Source: Streptomyces misionensis
GTDB lineage: Bacteria; Actinomycetota; Actinomycetes; Streptomycetales; Streptomycetaceae
Assembly: GCF_900104815.1 (NCBI RefSeq)
Contig: NZ_FNTD01000004.1
Coordinates: 3,178,501-3,242,500 of the forward strand
Direction of reading: 5' to 3'
DNA: 64,000 bases
Shown: piece after piece, positions 1 through 10,422 of the stretch
How the letters are laid out: each line of letters opens with the position of its first letter
How positions within the stretch are numbered: position 1 is the first letter of the stretch
The notes under the pieces: generated by a model
What the model saw: only the letters and a program-made list of their open reading frames with translations
Told to the model about the DNA's origin: nothing
Databases searched by the model: none
Program-made: the position numbers and the translations under genes

Positions 1-373
1 CGCCCGCCGCGTCCGTGACCGGCCCGACGTCCGGCGTGCGGTCGCCGTCCTTCAGTGCCGTGCGGACCCGGCCGACGGCCCGGTCGAGGTCGTCGACGGC
101 CTGGTTGACGTCGGCGCTGTCCGTCTTGTCGCCGATCCGGCGCAGATTGGTCTCGATGGAGTCGAGCGCGGAGTCGGCCCGCCGGGGGTCGTGCGCGGCG
201 TCCTCCACGGCCTGCTGGAGGTCGGTGACGCTGTCGGCGATGGTGTCGGCGGTCTGCACGCAGTCCAGGGCCTTGTCCACGGGGCCGCAGCCGGTGAGGG
301 CGGTGGTGAGCGCGGCGGTCGCCACGACGGTGGCGACGGCGGCGAGACGGCCTCGGCGTCGGCTGGCGCCCAT
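1..373 (-). CDS. Putative lipoprotein, 3' end outside window
   Basis: The protein begins with an Arg-rich n-region (SRRRGR), a hydrophobic Ala/Val/Thr stretch and a lipobox LTGC near residue 29, so it is predicted to be exported and lipidated on the outer face of the membrane. The 124 visible residues after the Cys are helical-looking and acidic, with DxxQQAVEDAA and NQAVDDLDRAV segments that suggest a coiled coil. I recognise no enzymatic domain. ATG at 373 is used; an in-frame GTG at 385 lies only three bases after an AGGAG and is an alternative start. The gene lies downstream of rph on the same strand, about 100 bp away, so it could be read through from it. Function unknown. Confidence 0.7.
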   Translation of the reverse strand, partial: MGASRRRGRLAAVATVVATAALTTALTGCGPVDKALDCVQTADTIADSVTDLQQAVEDAAHDPRRADSALDSIETNLRRIGDKTDSADVNQAVDDLDRAVGRVRTALKDGDRTPDVGPVTDAAG

Positions 374-476
374 GGTGGTGTTCACCCTCTCCTGATGTCC
401 CCTGGTGCGGTACGGGTGCGCGGCGGGCCGGGCACCCGTACCGGTAGGACGCGAGGGGGGCGCCGTGGGTTGCCCG

Positions 477-1214
<738 letters not shown>

Positions 1215-1241
1215 GGCATGGAGCCTATCCGCAGATGCGGA

Positions 1242-1272
1242 AGGGGCTCCTCCCGCGTCGGGAAGAGCCCCT
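1242..1272 (-). terminator. Hairpin after nagF
   Basis: Inverted arms 1242-1254 and 1260-1272 (AGGGGCTCCTCCC / GGGAAGAGCCCCT) pair with one mismatch around a 5-base loop. The hairpin lies just downstream of the nagF stop and upstream of rph, so it probably separates the two transcripts. There is no U-tract, as is common in Streptomyces. Confidence 0.65.
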
Positions 1273-1294
1273 GTCCGTGCGTCCCGGGGGGACG

Positions 1295-1528
1295 TCACAT
1301 CATGTCTTCGATCTCCGCGGCGATCGGGTCGGCGTCCGTGCCGATGACGACCTGGACGGCGCTGCCCATCTTGACGACGCCGTGGGCGCCGGCGGCCTTC
1401 AGGGCCGCGTCGTCGACCAGCGAGGGGTCGGAGACCTCGGTGCGCAGCCGGGTGATGCAGCCCTCGATCTCCTCGATGTTGTCGATCCCGCCGAGGCCGG
1501 CGACGATCTTCTCAGCCTTGGTGGCCAT
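1295..1528 (-). CDS. nagF: PTS EIIB component, GlcNAc-specific
   Basis: This 77-residue protein is a stand-alone EIIB domain of the glucose/N-acetylglucosamine PTS family. The phospho-accepting Cys24 sits in the GCITRLR motif, and the C-terminal half carries the [13 protein letters not shown] signature. EIIB passes phosphate from EIIA (Crr) to the sugar as it crosses the EIIC membrane component. The gene is divergent from nagE1, and the shared intergenic region carries a DasR-like operator. Start at ATG 1528 gives the family N-terminus MATKAEKI. The arrangement matches nagF-nagE1-nagE2 of S. coelicolor, where NagF pairs with NagE2. Confidence 0.92.
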   Translation of the reverse strand: MATKAEKIVAGLGGIDNIEEIEGCITRLRTEVSDPSLVDDAALKAAGAHGVVKMGSAVQVVIGTDADPIAAEIEDMM

Positions 1529-1646
1529 GTTCCTTCTCCCTGATCCGAACCGCTTTGTCGCAGTAACCCACAGTTGGCCCATCTTCGCGAGCGGTCATGC
1601 CGTCCGTGCCGAATGATGGCGATCACGACAGCGGAACCGTCCGCCG

Positions 1647-1662
1647 ACTGGTCTACACCAGC
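1647..1662. promoter_or_regulatory. DasR operator (dre) between nagF and nagE1
   Basis: ACTGGTCTACACCAGC is a near-perfect match to the DasR-responsive element consensus ACTGGTCTAGACCACT. It lies between the divergent nagF and nagE1 genes, so GlcNAc-6-P/GlcN-6-P relief of DasR repression could control both. Confidence 0.85.
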
Positions 1663-1712
1663 GGGGGTACGGGCGCCAAACCGCGTCCGAGTCGAGTGGC
1701 CGGAGGACGCCC

Positions 1713-3020
1713 ATGGGCGAGGGGAGCGCGACCGGCGGCGGGGGCGGGGCCGGCGCGGTGCGGGAGCGCTGGGGCCGGCTGTTCCAGGGGCTGCAGAAGA
1801 TGGGGCGCAGCCTGCAACTGCCGATCGCGGTGCTGCCGGCCGCGGGCCTGCTGATCGGCCTCGGGCAGCCGGGCGTGGTGGGCGAGGGCGGGCTGGGCTG
1901 GACCGCGGCGGCCAAGGTGATGCGGGGCGCGGGCGGGGCGCTGCTCGACGGTTCGCTGGGGCTGCCGCTGCTGTTCTGCGTGGGCGTGGCGATCGGCATG
2001 GCGCGCAAGGCGGACGGTTCGACGGCGCTGGCCGCGGTGGCGGGGTTCCTCGTCTACTACGGGGTGCTGCACCAGTTCCCCCAGGACTGCCCGGCCGGTT
2101 CGCGTCCGCTGCCCGGCATCGGCTGCCGGGCGGGGGACGGGACGGTGGCGGCGTTCACCTTCCAGAACCCGGGGGTCTTCGGCGGGATCGTGCTGGGGCT
2201 GCTGGCCGCGTCCCTGTGGGCGCGTTTCCACCGTACGAAGCTGGTGGACTGGCTGGGTTTCTTCAACGGCCGCCGGCTGGTGCCGATCCTCATGGCCTTC
2301 GCCGCCATCGTGTTCGCGGCGCTGTGCCTGTGGGTGTGGCCGCCGGTCGGGGCCGGCCTGGAGGCGTTCAGCCGCTGGCTGCACGCGGCCGGGGCGTGGG
2401 GCGCGGGGCTGTTCGGCGTCGCCAACCGGGCGCTGCTCGTGGTGGGCCTGCACCAGTTCCTGAACGTGCCCCTGTGGTTCCAGTTCGGCAGCTACACCGC
2501 GCCGGACGGAACGGTGGTGCACGGCGACATCAGCATGTTCCTGGCGGGCGACCCGCACGCGGGCCAGTTCACCTCGGGCTTCTTCCCGATCATGATGTTC
2601 GCGCTGCCGGCCGCCGCGCTGGCGATCACGCACTGCGCCAGGCCGCACCGCCGCAAGGAGGTCGGCGGTCTGATGCTGTCGGTGGCGCTGACCTCGTTCG
2701 TCACCGGCATCACCGAGCCGATCGAGTACTCGTTCATGTTCATCGCCCCGCTGCTGTACGCGGTGCACGCGGTGCTCACCGGGGTCTCCCTGGCGGTGAC
2801 CTGGGCGCTCGGGGTGCACGACGGGTTCAGTTTCTCGGCGGGTCTGATCGACTACGCCATCAACTGGCACCTGGCGACCAGGCCATGGCTGATCGTCCCG
2901 ATCGGCCTGGCCTTCGCGCTCGTCTACTACGCCGTCTTCCGGTTCGCCATCACGGCGTTCGACCTGAAGACGCCGGGCCGCGAGCCCGAGGCCGAGAGCG
3001 AGGACGTCACCGGGGTCTGA
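1713..3020 (+). CDS. nagE1: PTS EIIC permease, NagE1-like
   Basis: This 435-residue polytopic membrane protein belongs to the glucose/GlcNAc EIIC family. It shows the conserved FQGLQKMGRSLQLPIAVLPAAGLL N-terminal amphipathic/TM start, the DGSTALAAVAGFLVYY segment, the KLVDWLGFFNGRRLVPI segment, and the sugar-binding GITEPIEYSFMF motif near residues 330-342. A GGAGG lies 6 bases before the ATG. It is a close paralogue of the next gene. It differs by an insertion at about residues 126-145 containing two Cys (DCPAGS...GIGCRAGDG), where NagE2 has a shorter loop. In S. coelicolor NagE2 is the major GlcNAc permease, so NagE1 may have a different or minor role. Confidence 0.88.
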   Translation: MGEGSATGGGGGAGAVRERWGRLFQGLQKMGRSLQLPIAVLPAAGLLIGLGQPGVVGEGGLGWTAAAKVMRGAGGALLDGSLGLPLLFCVGVAIGMARKADGSTALAAVAGFLVYYGVLHQFPQDCPAGSRPLPGIGCRAGDGTVAAFTFQNPGVFGGIVLGLLAASLWARFHRTKLVDWLGFFNGRRLVPILMAFAAIVFAALCLWVWPPVGAGLEAFSRWLHAAGAWGAGLFGVANRALLVVGLHQFLNVPLWFQFGSYTAPDGTVVHGDISMFLAGDPHAGQFTSGFFPIMMFALPAAALAITHCARPHRRKEVGGLMLSVALTSFVTGITEPIEYSFMFIAPLLYAVHAVLTGVSLAVTWALGVHDGFSFSAGLIDYAINWHLATRPWLIVPIGLAFALVYYAVFRFAITAFDLKTPGREPEAESEDVTGV

Positions 3021-3100
3021 CGGCACCGCCTCCGGCGCCGCGCGGCCCGCCTTCCGGTGGCGGAACTCACGGTTCCTTACCGCGCCTTCATCGTGCTACA

Positions 3101-3116
3101 AAAGGTCTACACCAGT
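3101..3116. promoter_or_regulatory. DasR operator 1 upstream of nagE2
   Basis: AAAGGTCTACACCAGT matches the dre consensus at 12 of 16 positions, including the GGTCTA core. It lies 34-49 bases before the nagE2 start. Confidence 0.8.
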
Positions 3117-3117
3117 G

Positions 3118-3133
3118 AGTGGTGTAGACCACC
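3118..3133. promoter_or_regulatory. DasR operator 2 upstream of nagE2
   Basis: AGTGGTGTAGACCACC is a second dre, one base after the first and ending 16 bases before the ATG. Tandem operators over the leader suggest tight DasR repression of nagE2. Confidence 0.82.
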
Positions 3134-3149
3134 ACCCGATGGAGGACGT

Positions 3150-4400
3150 ATGAGCACCGCCACCGCAACGGCGGCCCCCGCGAAGAAGCGGGGAACGGGC
3201 CTGTTCCAGGGCCTGCAGAAGGTCGGCCGGAGTCTTCAGCTCCCGATCGCCGTACTGCCGGCCGCGGGCATCATGGTCCGCCTCGGACAGGATGACATCT
3301 TCGGCAAGGACGGCCTTGGCTGGGACAAGGTCGCGACGGTGTTCAACGCGGCCGGCGGTGCCCTGACCGGATCCCTCCCCCTGCTGTTCTGCATAGGCGT
3401 GGCCATCGGCTTCGCCAAGAAGTCGGACGGCTCCACCGCTCTGGCCGCGGTCGTCGGCTTCCTCGTCTACAGCAAGGTCCTCCAGGCCTTCCCGCTGGTC
3501 GACCAGCACATCGACCACGGCAAGATCGTGGCCGCGACCTACAACGACCCCGGTGTCCTCGGCGGCATCATCATGGGTCTGCTGTCGGCCGTGATGTGGC
3601 AGCGCTTCCACCGCACCAAGCTGGTGGACTGGCTCGGCTTCTTCAACGGCCGCCGGCTGGTGCCGATCCTGATGGCCTTCGTCGGCACCCTGGTCGGCGT
3701 CTTCTTCCTGCTGGTCTGGGAGCCCATCGGCAAGGGCATCACGCACTTCGGCGAGTGGATGACGGGCCTCGGGGCCGGCGGCGCCGCCCTGTTCGGCCTG
3801 GTCAACCGCGGCCTGATCCCGATCGGCATGCACCAGTTCGTCAACACCGTGGCCTGGTTCCAGCTCGGCGACTTCCAGAAGGCCTCCGGCGAGGTCGTGC
3901 ACGGCGACATCACCCGGTTCCTCGCCGGCGACCCGTCCGCCGGCCTCTTCCAGACCGGCTTCTTCCCGATCATGATGTTCGGTCTGCCCGCCGCCGCCCT
4001 CGCCATCGCGCACTGCGCCCGCCCCGAGCGCCGCAAGGTCGTCCTCGGCATGATGGTCTCGCTCGCGCTGACGTCCTTCGTCACCGGTGTCACCGAGCCG
4101 ATCGAGTTCTCGTTCATGTTCATCGCCCCGCTGCTGTACGTGGTGCACGCGGTGCTCACCGCCGCGTCCATGGCGGTGACCTGGGGCCTGGGCGTGCACG
4201 ACGGCTTCAACTTCTCGGCCGGCTTCATCGACTACGCGCTCAACTGGCACCTGGCGACCAAGCCCTGGCTGATCATCCCGATCGGACTGGTCTTCGCGGT
4301 GATCTACTACGTGGTCTTCCGCTTCGCCATCCTCAAGTTCGACCTGAAGACCCCGGGCCGCGAGCCCGAGGAGGAGGTCGAGGACCTCACCAAGGCGTGA
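3150..4400 (+). CDS. nagE2: PTS EIIC GlcNAc permease NagE2
   Basis: This 416-residue EIIC membrane component of the N-acetylglucosamine phosphotransferase system imports GlcNAc with phosphorylation through NagF. The family motifs are all present: FQGLQKVGRSLQLP near the N-terminus, DGSTALAAVVGFLVYSKV, KLVDWLGFFNGRRL and VTEPIEFSFMF near residues 312-322. ATG 3150 has a GGAGG 4 bases upstream; an in-frame extension to 3057 would run through both DasR operators and is rejected. A strong hairpin follows the stop. By context and motif match this is the chitin-responsive GlcNAc permease that feeds the DasR development/antibiotic signal. Confidence 0.93.
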   Translation: MSTATATAAPAKKRGTGLFQGLQKVGRSLQLPIAVLPAAGIMVRLGQDDIFGKDGLGWDKVATVFNAAGGALTGSLPLLFCIGVAIGFAKKSDGSTALAAVVGFLVYSKVLQAFPLVDQHIDHGKIVAATYNDPGVLGGIIMGLLSAVMWQRFHRTKLVDWLGFFNGRRLVPILMAFVGTLVGVFFLLVWEPIGKGITHFGEWMTGLGAGGAALFGLVNRGLIPIGMHQFVNTVAWFQLGDFQKASGEVVHGDITRFLAGDPSAGLFQTGFFPIMMFGLPAAALAIAHCARPERRKVVLGMMVSLALTSFVTGVTEPIEFSFMFIAPLLYVVHAVLTAASMAVTWGLGVHDGFNFSAGFIDYALNWHLATKPWLIIPIGLVFAVIYYVVFRFAILKFDLKTPGREPEEEVEDLTKA

Positions 4401-4420
4401 GGCCGCCCGCCCGGCACGAC

Positions 4421-4455
4421 GAAGGCCCCGGAACCCAGGAGGTTCCGGGGCCTTC
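4421..4455. terminator. Bidirectional terminator nagE2 / MBL gene
   Basis: Perfect 15-bp arms (4421-4435 and 4441-4455, GAAGGCCCCGGAACC and its complement) around a 5-base loop lie between the convergent stops of nagE2 and the metallo-hydrolase gene. Confidence 0.9.
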
Positions 4456-4470
4456 GTCCGTGGGGCCGCC

Positions 4471-5223
4471 TCAGATCTCGTAGACCGCGCCCGGCGCCGC
4501 CAGTTCGACCGGTCCCGCGTAGGCCTCGCGCGCGTCGCGGAGGTTGGCCTCGGGGTCGGTCCACGGGGCGATGTGGGTCAGGACCAGGCGGCGCACGGCG
4601 GCACGGGTGGCCGTCTCGCCCGCCTCGCGGCCGTTGAGATGGAGGTCGGGGATGTTCTCCTTGCCGTGCGTGAACGCGGCCTCGCACAGGAACAGGTCGG
4701 CGCCCTGGGCCAGTTCGTCCAGGACGGGGGTGACGCCGGTGTCCCCGGAGTAGACGAGAGTCCTCCCGCCGTGCTCCAGCCGGACCGCGTACGCCTCCAC
4801 GGGGTGGCGGACCAGGTCGGTGTGCACCGTGAAGGGGCCGATCTCGAACGTGGACGGCTTGACGGTGCGGAAGTCGAACACCTCGCTCATCGAGGAGGCG
4901 GAGGGGGTGTCGGCGTAGGCCGTGGTCAGCCGGTGCTCGGTGCCCTCGGGGCCGTAGACCGGCACGGGCGCGCACCGGCCGCCGTCGTGCCGGTAGTAGC
5001 GCGCGACGAAGTACCCGAGCATGTCGATGCAGTGGTCGGGGTGCAGATGGCTGAGGAAGATCGCGTCGAGGTCGTAGAGACCGCAGTGGCGCTGCAGCTC
5101 GCCCAGGGCGCCGTTGCCCATGTCGAGGAGCAGCCGGAAGCCGTCGGCCTCGACGAGGTAGCTCGAACAGGCCGATTCCGCGGACGGGAACGACCCCGAG
5201 CAGCCGACGACGGTGAGCTTCAT
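4471..5223 (-). CDS. Metallo-beta-lactamase-fold phosphodiesterase
   Basis: This 250-residue cytoplasmic protein carries the metal-binding motif HLHPDH (His59, His61, Asp63, His64), a second-metal Asp in YSGDTGV and a late TH-type ligand in LVLTHIAPW. It belongs to the RNase Z-like branch of the MBL fold. The M. tuberculosis gene in the corresponding place next to rph (Rv1339) is an atypical class II cyclic-AMP phosphodiesterase. Calling this one a cAMP phosphodiesterase rests on that synteny and on the motif, and is an inference. GGAGG lies 10 bases before the ATG. It converges on nagE2 over a shared terminator. Confidence 0.82.
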   Translation of the reverse strand: MKLTVVGCSGSFPSAESACSSYLVEADGFRLLLDMGNGALGELQRHCGLYDLDAIFLSHLHPDHCIDMLGYFVARYYRHDGGRCAPVPVYGPEGTEHRLTTAYADTPSASSMSEVFDFRTVKPSTFEIGPFTVHTDLVRHPVEAYAVRLEHGGRTLVYSGDTGVTPVLDELAQGADLFLCEAAFTHGKENIPDLHLNGREAGETATRAAVRRLVLTHIAPWTDPEANLRDAREAYAGPVELAAPGAVYEI

Positions 5224-5484
5224 GAAGCAGAAACCTCCGTTGGCGGGAGAACCGATGGGCGGGCCGAGGCTCCCCGGACAAGGACAGGACGAGGAACCCC
5301 GGAAAAGGGCTGACGGGGGTCGTGCGGGTCTGTCGAGCCTACGGCGCGAGGGCGCGGGCCGCTCCTCTGCCAGGGGCCGTTGTGGGCGAACTCACCTGTG
5401 CTGTCACCGGTTCGGCTGGACCCGGGGCGCACGGGAACGACAGGAGGGCGCGCGCCGGGCGGCACGCGCCGGTAACGTCGTCGT

Positions 5485-6006
5485 ATGGACACGTCCTGGT
5501 GGCTGGCGCTCGCCGCGGTGGTGCTGCTCGCCCTGGTGGCCTCGCTCGTCGACGGCTGGGGGCGCGGACGCCGGCCCCGCGGACGACGACGGCTGCGGCC
5601 ACCGGGTCTCCCGGGCGCCCGGGACGCGCGGGCGCCGGCCGGTCGTCCGTCACCGGGTGACATCTGGTGGGCGAACGTGCCCTTCGAGGACCGCGCGGAA
5701 GCCCGCGGGGCCGCGCGCGGCGCGCCGGCCGGGGCGGCGGCGGGCGACGGGCCGGGGAAGGACCGGCCCTGTCTGGTGCTGGCCGTGCGCGGGAACCGGG
5801 CCACCGTCGCCAGGATCACCAGCAAGTTCCACGACGACCGGGCCGGGGTGATCCCGCTGCCGCCCGGCGCGGTCGGCGACGCGCGGGGCCGCCCCAGCTT
5901 CCTGCACACCGACGAGCTGCGCGAGGTGCCGGTGGGCGACTTCCGCCGCCGGGTGGGGGTGGTCGACCCGGTCCTGTGGGACCAGGTGCGCCACCTCGCC
6001 CGTTAG
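5485..6006 (+). CDS. Membrane-anchored PemK/MazF-like protein
   Basis: The 173-residue protein has one hydrophobic segment at residues ~6-23 (WLALAAVVLLALVASLV), an Arg/Pro-rich linker to ~55, then a PemK/MazF-type domain. That domain starts PGDIWWANVPF (57-67) and continues KDRPCLVLAV (92-101) and ITSKFHDD. MazF/PemK proteins are mRNA endoribonuclease toxins, but no antitoxin-like small gene is adjacent. The domain also contains an Ala/Gly-rich insertion at ~70-90. Membrane tethering would be unusual for a ribosome-independent RNase. The ribosome-binding site is weak. The stop overlaps that of the convergent lipoprotein gene. Toxin activity is not established. Confidence 0.72.
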   Translation: MDTSWWLALAAVVLLALVASLVDGWGRGRRPRGRRRLRPPGLPGARDARAPAGRPSPGDIWWANVPFEDRAEARGAARGAPAGAAAGDGPGKDRPCLVLAVRGNRATVARITSKFHDDRAGVIPLPPGAVGDARGRPSFLHTDELREVPVGDFRRRVGVVDPVLWDQVRHLAR

Positions 6007-6446
6007 CTCTTCACGGTCACGGTGACCGTCCAGTCCTGGATGCCCTTGCAGGCCATCTGGCCGGGTGCGGTGGGCTGGGCGCACATGGGGCGGGACGAGG
6101 TCAGCCTCCCGGTGCCGGGGGCGACCGCCCGGTAGGCGGCCTCGGCGTCGCCCCGCCGGACGACGAAGCCCGAGTTGACGGCGGTGAGGGCACCGCCGGT
6201 GACGGTGACCGGCTTCCAGGGCCGGTCCTTGGTGCCGGTGAGGCCGAGCCGCACCTGACCGCCCTTGGCCACGCAGACGGTGCGTCCGTTGTCGGCGGCG
6301 GTCAGCCGCACCTGGTTCCGGCACACCGGGGCCTGGTTCCCGGGGACCGGGGAGACCTTCCGGCTCGCGGTGGAGCTGGTGTGGGTGCCGCAGCCCGCCA
6401 GCAGCAGGGCGGTGGCCGCGAGGGCGAGAACTGTCGTACGGCGCAT
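6003..6446 (-). CDS. Small secreted lipoprotein
   Basis: The 147-residue protein has a signal peptide with lipobox LLAGC (Cys19) and a Ser/Thr-rich tether. The remainder is a compact beta-rich region with four Cys beyond the lipobox (VCRNQV, VCVAKG, MCAQP, ACKG), possibly forming disulfides. No known domain is recognisable. Its stop codon overlaps the stop of the convergent PemK-like gene by two bases. An AAGG sequence lies about 10 bases before the ATG. Function unknown; an envelope-located structural or binding role is only a guess. Confidence 0.75.
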   Translation of the reverse strand: MRRTTVLALAATALLLAGCGTHTSSTASRKVSPVPGNQAPVCRNQVRLTAADNGRTVCVAKGGQVRLGLTGTKDRPWKPVTVTGGALTAVNSGFVVRRGDAEAAYRAVAPGTGRLTSSRPMCAQPTAPGQMACKGIQDWTVTVTVKS

Positions 6447-6555
6447 GGGGGGACCGCCTTTCCGCGGGGCCGCCGGTCGGCCCGCCTGGTGCCGGTGTGA
6501 CGTACGGCGGCCGGTGCCGGATCCCGCCGCAAGGCAAAGGACCGGCCAACGAACG

Positions 6556-6590
6556 GATCCCGCACGCGGAGGGTGTCCGCGTGCGGGATC
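6556..6590 (-). terminator. Terminator of S53 peptidase gene
   Basis: Perfect 15-bp arms 6556-6570 and 6576-6590 around GGGTG, 28 bases downstream of the peptidase stop codon. Confidence 0.88.
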
Positions 6591-6617
6591 GCAGGGTGGT
6601 TCGGGCGGTGCGGGTGA

Positions 6618-8693
6618 TCAGCCGGTCGTCAGGGCGGTGTCGTCCACGACGAAGCTGGTCTGGAGCGAGGAGTCCTCCACGCCGTTGAACTTCAGGGTGA
6701 CCGTCTGGCCCGCCAGCGAGGACAGGTCGAAGGTCTTCAGGGCGTAGCCGGAGGCCGCGTTGACGTTCGAGTACGTCGCCAGGGTGGTCGAACCGGCGGT
6801 GACCGTCAGCTTGTCGTACGCGGTGCTGCCGGTCTCCGCGGTGTCGATGTGCAGGTAGAAGGTCAGGGTCGCCTTGCAGCCCGCGGGGATGGTCACCGAC
6901 TGGGACACGGTGTCGGTGTGCGAGGTGCCGTACCCGTCCATCCAGGCCTTGTAGGAGCCGCTGTGCGCCGGCTCACCGCTGTCGGTGGTGATCACGCCGC
7001 TGCTCGCGGTCCAGCCGGTGTTGCCGGACTCGAAGCCCGGGTTGGCCAGCAGCTGGGTCGAGGTGCAGCCGCTGCCGCCGCCGGTGCCCACGGTCCAGGT
7101 GAAGGAGGTGGAGCCGGTCGCGCCGGTGGAGTCGGTCGCGGTGACGGTGACCTGGTAGGTGCCCGCGGTGGACGCGGTGCCGGAGATCACGCCGGTGGAG
7201 CTGTTGATCGACAGGCCGGTGGGCAGGCCGGAGGCGCTGTAGGTCAGGGCCGCGCCCGCGCTGTCGGAGGCCTTGATCTGGAGGCTGACGGAGCTGCCGG
7301 TGGTGGTGGACTGGCTGCCCGGGTTGGTCACGGAGACCGTGTTGCCGCCGGTGCTGCCGCCCGAGGTGAAGGCCGCGGTGCCGTTCGGGGTGCCCCAGCC
7401 GGTCGGGCCGTCGTAGCCGGTGGTCGCCTTGCAGAAGTACGACGTGGTGCAGGAGCCGTTGGAGCCGCTGGTGACGTCGTTCAGGTTGCCGGTGTGGCCG
7501 TAGGGGTACTTCGCCGGGTAGTCGCTGGAGCCCGGGGTGCCCGCGAGGGCGTAGACGCCGGCGATGATCGGCGAGGAGGCGCTGGTGCCGCCGTAGACCG
7601 CCCAGCCGCTGCCGCCGTAGGTGTCGTAGACCGCGACGCCGGTGGCCGGGTCGGCGACCGCGGAGACGTCGGCCTCCATGCGCTTGGAGCAGCCGGAGTC
7701 GGTCTGCCAGCTCGGCTTCGGGTCGTACGCCGAGCAGCCGGAGCCGGTGCCCTCGGTGGAGTTGGTGTTCCACACCGACTCGCTCCAGCCACGGGAGTTG
7801 GAGGAGGTGGTGAGGGCGGTGCCGCCGACGGCGGTCACGTACTGGGAGGTCGCCGGGTACTCGGCGCCGTAGCCGGAGTCGCCCGCGGAGACGGTGATCG
7901 CGACGCCCGGGTGCTTGAAGTACTGGGAGTCCTCGGTCGTCTGGGAGGACGCCTCGGAGCCGCCCCAGCTGTTGGAGACGAACTTGGCGCCCAGCGCGAC
8001 GGCCTCGTTCTCGGCGATGCCGAGGTCGGTGTCGTTCGCGGAGTTGGCCTCGACGAGGTCGATGTTGCAGTTCGGGCAGATGGCGCTGACCATGTCGATG
8101 TCGAGCGCCTCTTCACCGGCCCAGCCGCTGTCGTTGGTCGGCAGCGAGGTGGTGGAGCCGGTCTGACTGACCTGCTTGAAGCAGCCGTTGGCCTTGGTGC
8201 AGGCGGACAGGCCGTACTGGGAGCGGTACGTGGCCAGGTCGGCCTCGGCGTTGGGGTCGTTGTAGGCGTCGACCACCGCGACCGTCAGGCCCGAACCGCC
8301 CGTGGTGGGCAGGTTGTAGGCGCTGTGCAGGTTGGCCGGGGAGAGACCGGAGGGCGCCGCGGCGGCGAGCGCCGAGGCCAGCTTCTGCTTGATGTCGGTA
8401 CGGCGCTGCGCGAAGCAGGACACGTGACCGGGCGCGGCGTGGGCGGCGCACAGGTGGGTGGTGGGGACCTTCTGGCCGGCCTTGCCGGTCGTGTGGAAGG
8501 TCTGCCGCTCGGGTGCGGTCAGCGCCTGGTTGTTCTGGGCGACCTTGGAGGTGTGCGGGTGGGCCGCGACGGGCTGCGCGCCGGCCGTCGGCGCGGCGGC
8601 GAATCCGGCGACGGTCAGGGACAGAGCGGGGAAGGCGACGGCCAGAAGTCTTCGCATGCTTCGGGTGCGCCCGCTCGGGCGTGACTCACGCAT
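6618..8693 (-). CDS. Secreted S53 (sedolisin-type) peptidase with Ig and C-terminal beta-sandwich domains
   Basis: This 691-residue exported protein has an N-terminal signal peptide (to about residue 40, ending TAGAQP) and a short propeptide. The sedolisin catalytic domain spans ~115-430: Glu194 and Asp198 in GEEALDID, oxyanion Asp272 in SAGDSG, and nucleophile Ser371 in GGTSASSP. The calcium-site region near [13 protein letters not shown] closes it. A putative-Ig (He_PIG-like) domain at ~445-540 follows, with the motif [21 protein letters not shown]-terminal jelly-roll/galactose-binding-like domain begins at [11 protein letters not shown]53 enzymes are usually active at acidic pH. The start at 8693 has GGAGG 10 bases upstream. 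The gene is flanked by terminators and so is probably monocistronic. Confidence 0.9.
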   Translation of the reverse strand: MRESRPSGRTRSMRRLLAVAFPALSLTVAGFAAAPTAGAQPVAAHPHTSKVAQNNQALTAPERQTFHTTGKAGQKVPTTHLCAAHAAPGHVSCFAQRRTDIKQKLASALAAAAPSGLSPANLHSAYNLPTTGGSGLTVAVVDAYNDPNAEADLATYRSQYGLSACTKANGCFKQVSQTGSTTSLPTNDSGWAGEEALDIDMVSAICPNCNIDLVEANSANDTDLGIAENEAVALGAKFVSNSWGGSEASSQTTEDSQYFKHPGVAITVSAGDSGYGAEYPATSQYVTAVGGTALTTSSNSRGWSESVWNTNSTEGTGSGCSAYDPKPSWQTDSGCSKRMEADVSAVADPATGVAVYDTYGGSGWAVYGGTSASSPIIAGVYALAGTPGSSDYPAKYPYGHTGNLNDVTSGSNGSCTTSYFCKATTGYDGPTGWGTPNGTAAFTSGGSTGGNTVSVTNPGSQSTTTGSSVSLQIKASDSAGAALTYSASGLPTGLSINSSTGVISGTASTAGTYQVTVTATDSTGATGSTSFTWTVGTGGGSGCTSTQLLANPGFESGNTGWTASSGVITTDSGEPAHSGSYKAWMDGYGTSHTDTVSQSVTIPAGCKATLTFYLHIDTAETGSTAYDKLTVTAGSTTLATYSNVNAASGYALKTFDLSSLAGQTVTLKFNGVEDSSLQTSFVVDDTALTTG

Positions 8694-8907
8694 GGGGTAC
8701 TGCCTCCATCGGGAAGTGGGGTTTCTCGCACTGGTTGGCAGGCCCGTGACGCGCGTAGCGGCGACCACGCAGTCATGAGCATGACATCGCAGACACTCGT
8801 CGTGTCGGCTGAGCGTGACATGACAGGGTGCGGGAGGAACCTAGCCCCGCACGCGCTTCACCCGGCAGGGGCCCAAGGAATTCTTTGCTTCCCCATAGGA
8901 ACGGCTT

Positions 8908-8929
8908 AGCCCCCTCGTGAGAGGGGGCT
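8908..8929. terminator. Short GC hairpin
   Basis: AGCCCCCTC and GAGGGGGCT (8908-8916, 8921-8929) form a perfect 9-bp stem with a GTGA loop. It is probably an accessory terminator downstream of cysM. Confidence 0.6.
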
Positions 8930-8968
8930 GGGCTGCGCTTGAGGCGGGAGCGGCCCGGGATTCAGGGT

Positions 8969-9010
8969 CTTTCGTCCGGGCCCGCGAGCCCGGCATGATC
9001 CAGACGAAAG
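8969..9010 (-). terminator. cysM terminator
   Basis: Outer arms CTTTCGTC (8969-8976) and GACGAAAG (9003-9010) enclose an inner CGGGC/GCCCG stem, giving a composite hairpin just after the cysM stop. Confidence 0.7.
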
Positions 9011-9014
9011 GCCC

Positions 9015-10260
<1,246 letters not shown>

Positions 10261-10310
10261 GGTTGCGGGCTCCTGTCGGAAGTGTTCGTCGGGGCTGCGG
10301 GCTCGGTACG

Positions 10311-10343
10311 TCAGCAGAAGGCGCGCACCACAGTCAGAACCAT
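10311..10343 (-). CDS. Candidate cysteine leader peptide of cysO-cysM
   Basis: ATG-initiated 10-codon ORF encoding MVLTVVRAFC followed directly by TGA, 50 bases before cysO. Tiny upstream ORFs whose last sense codon or codons are Cys occur before sulfur-assimilation genes in actinobacteria, where ribosome stalling at low Cys-tRNA changes downstream expression. There is no clear ribosome-binding site, so it may be translated from a leaderless or near-leaderless transcript. The 9-mer GAGCCCGCA occurs twice between this ORF and the cysO start, the second copy covering the cysO ribosome-binding site. Too short to call from coding statistics. Confidence 0.5.
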   Translation of the reverse strand: MVLTVVRAFC

Positions 10344-10422
10344 GGGCTCATCGTATCGATTCCCGGTCGGCGCTCCGGAATGTGATCCCATCTGTCGGAC
10401 GGATTCCGGTCGCATCCTGAGA

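Larger units (their letters stand above)
8694..9014. other. Intergenic region between S53 peptidase and cysM
   Basis: This 321-base gap has no plausible gene. It should hold the S53 promoter near its left end and the two hairpins listed separately at its right half. No other structure was found. Confidence 0.6.
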
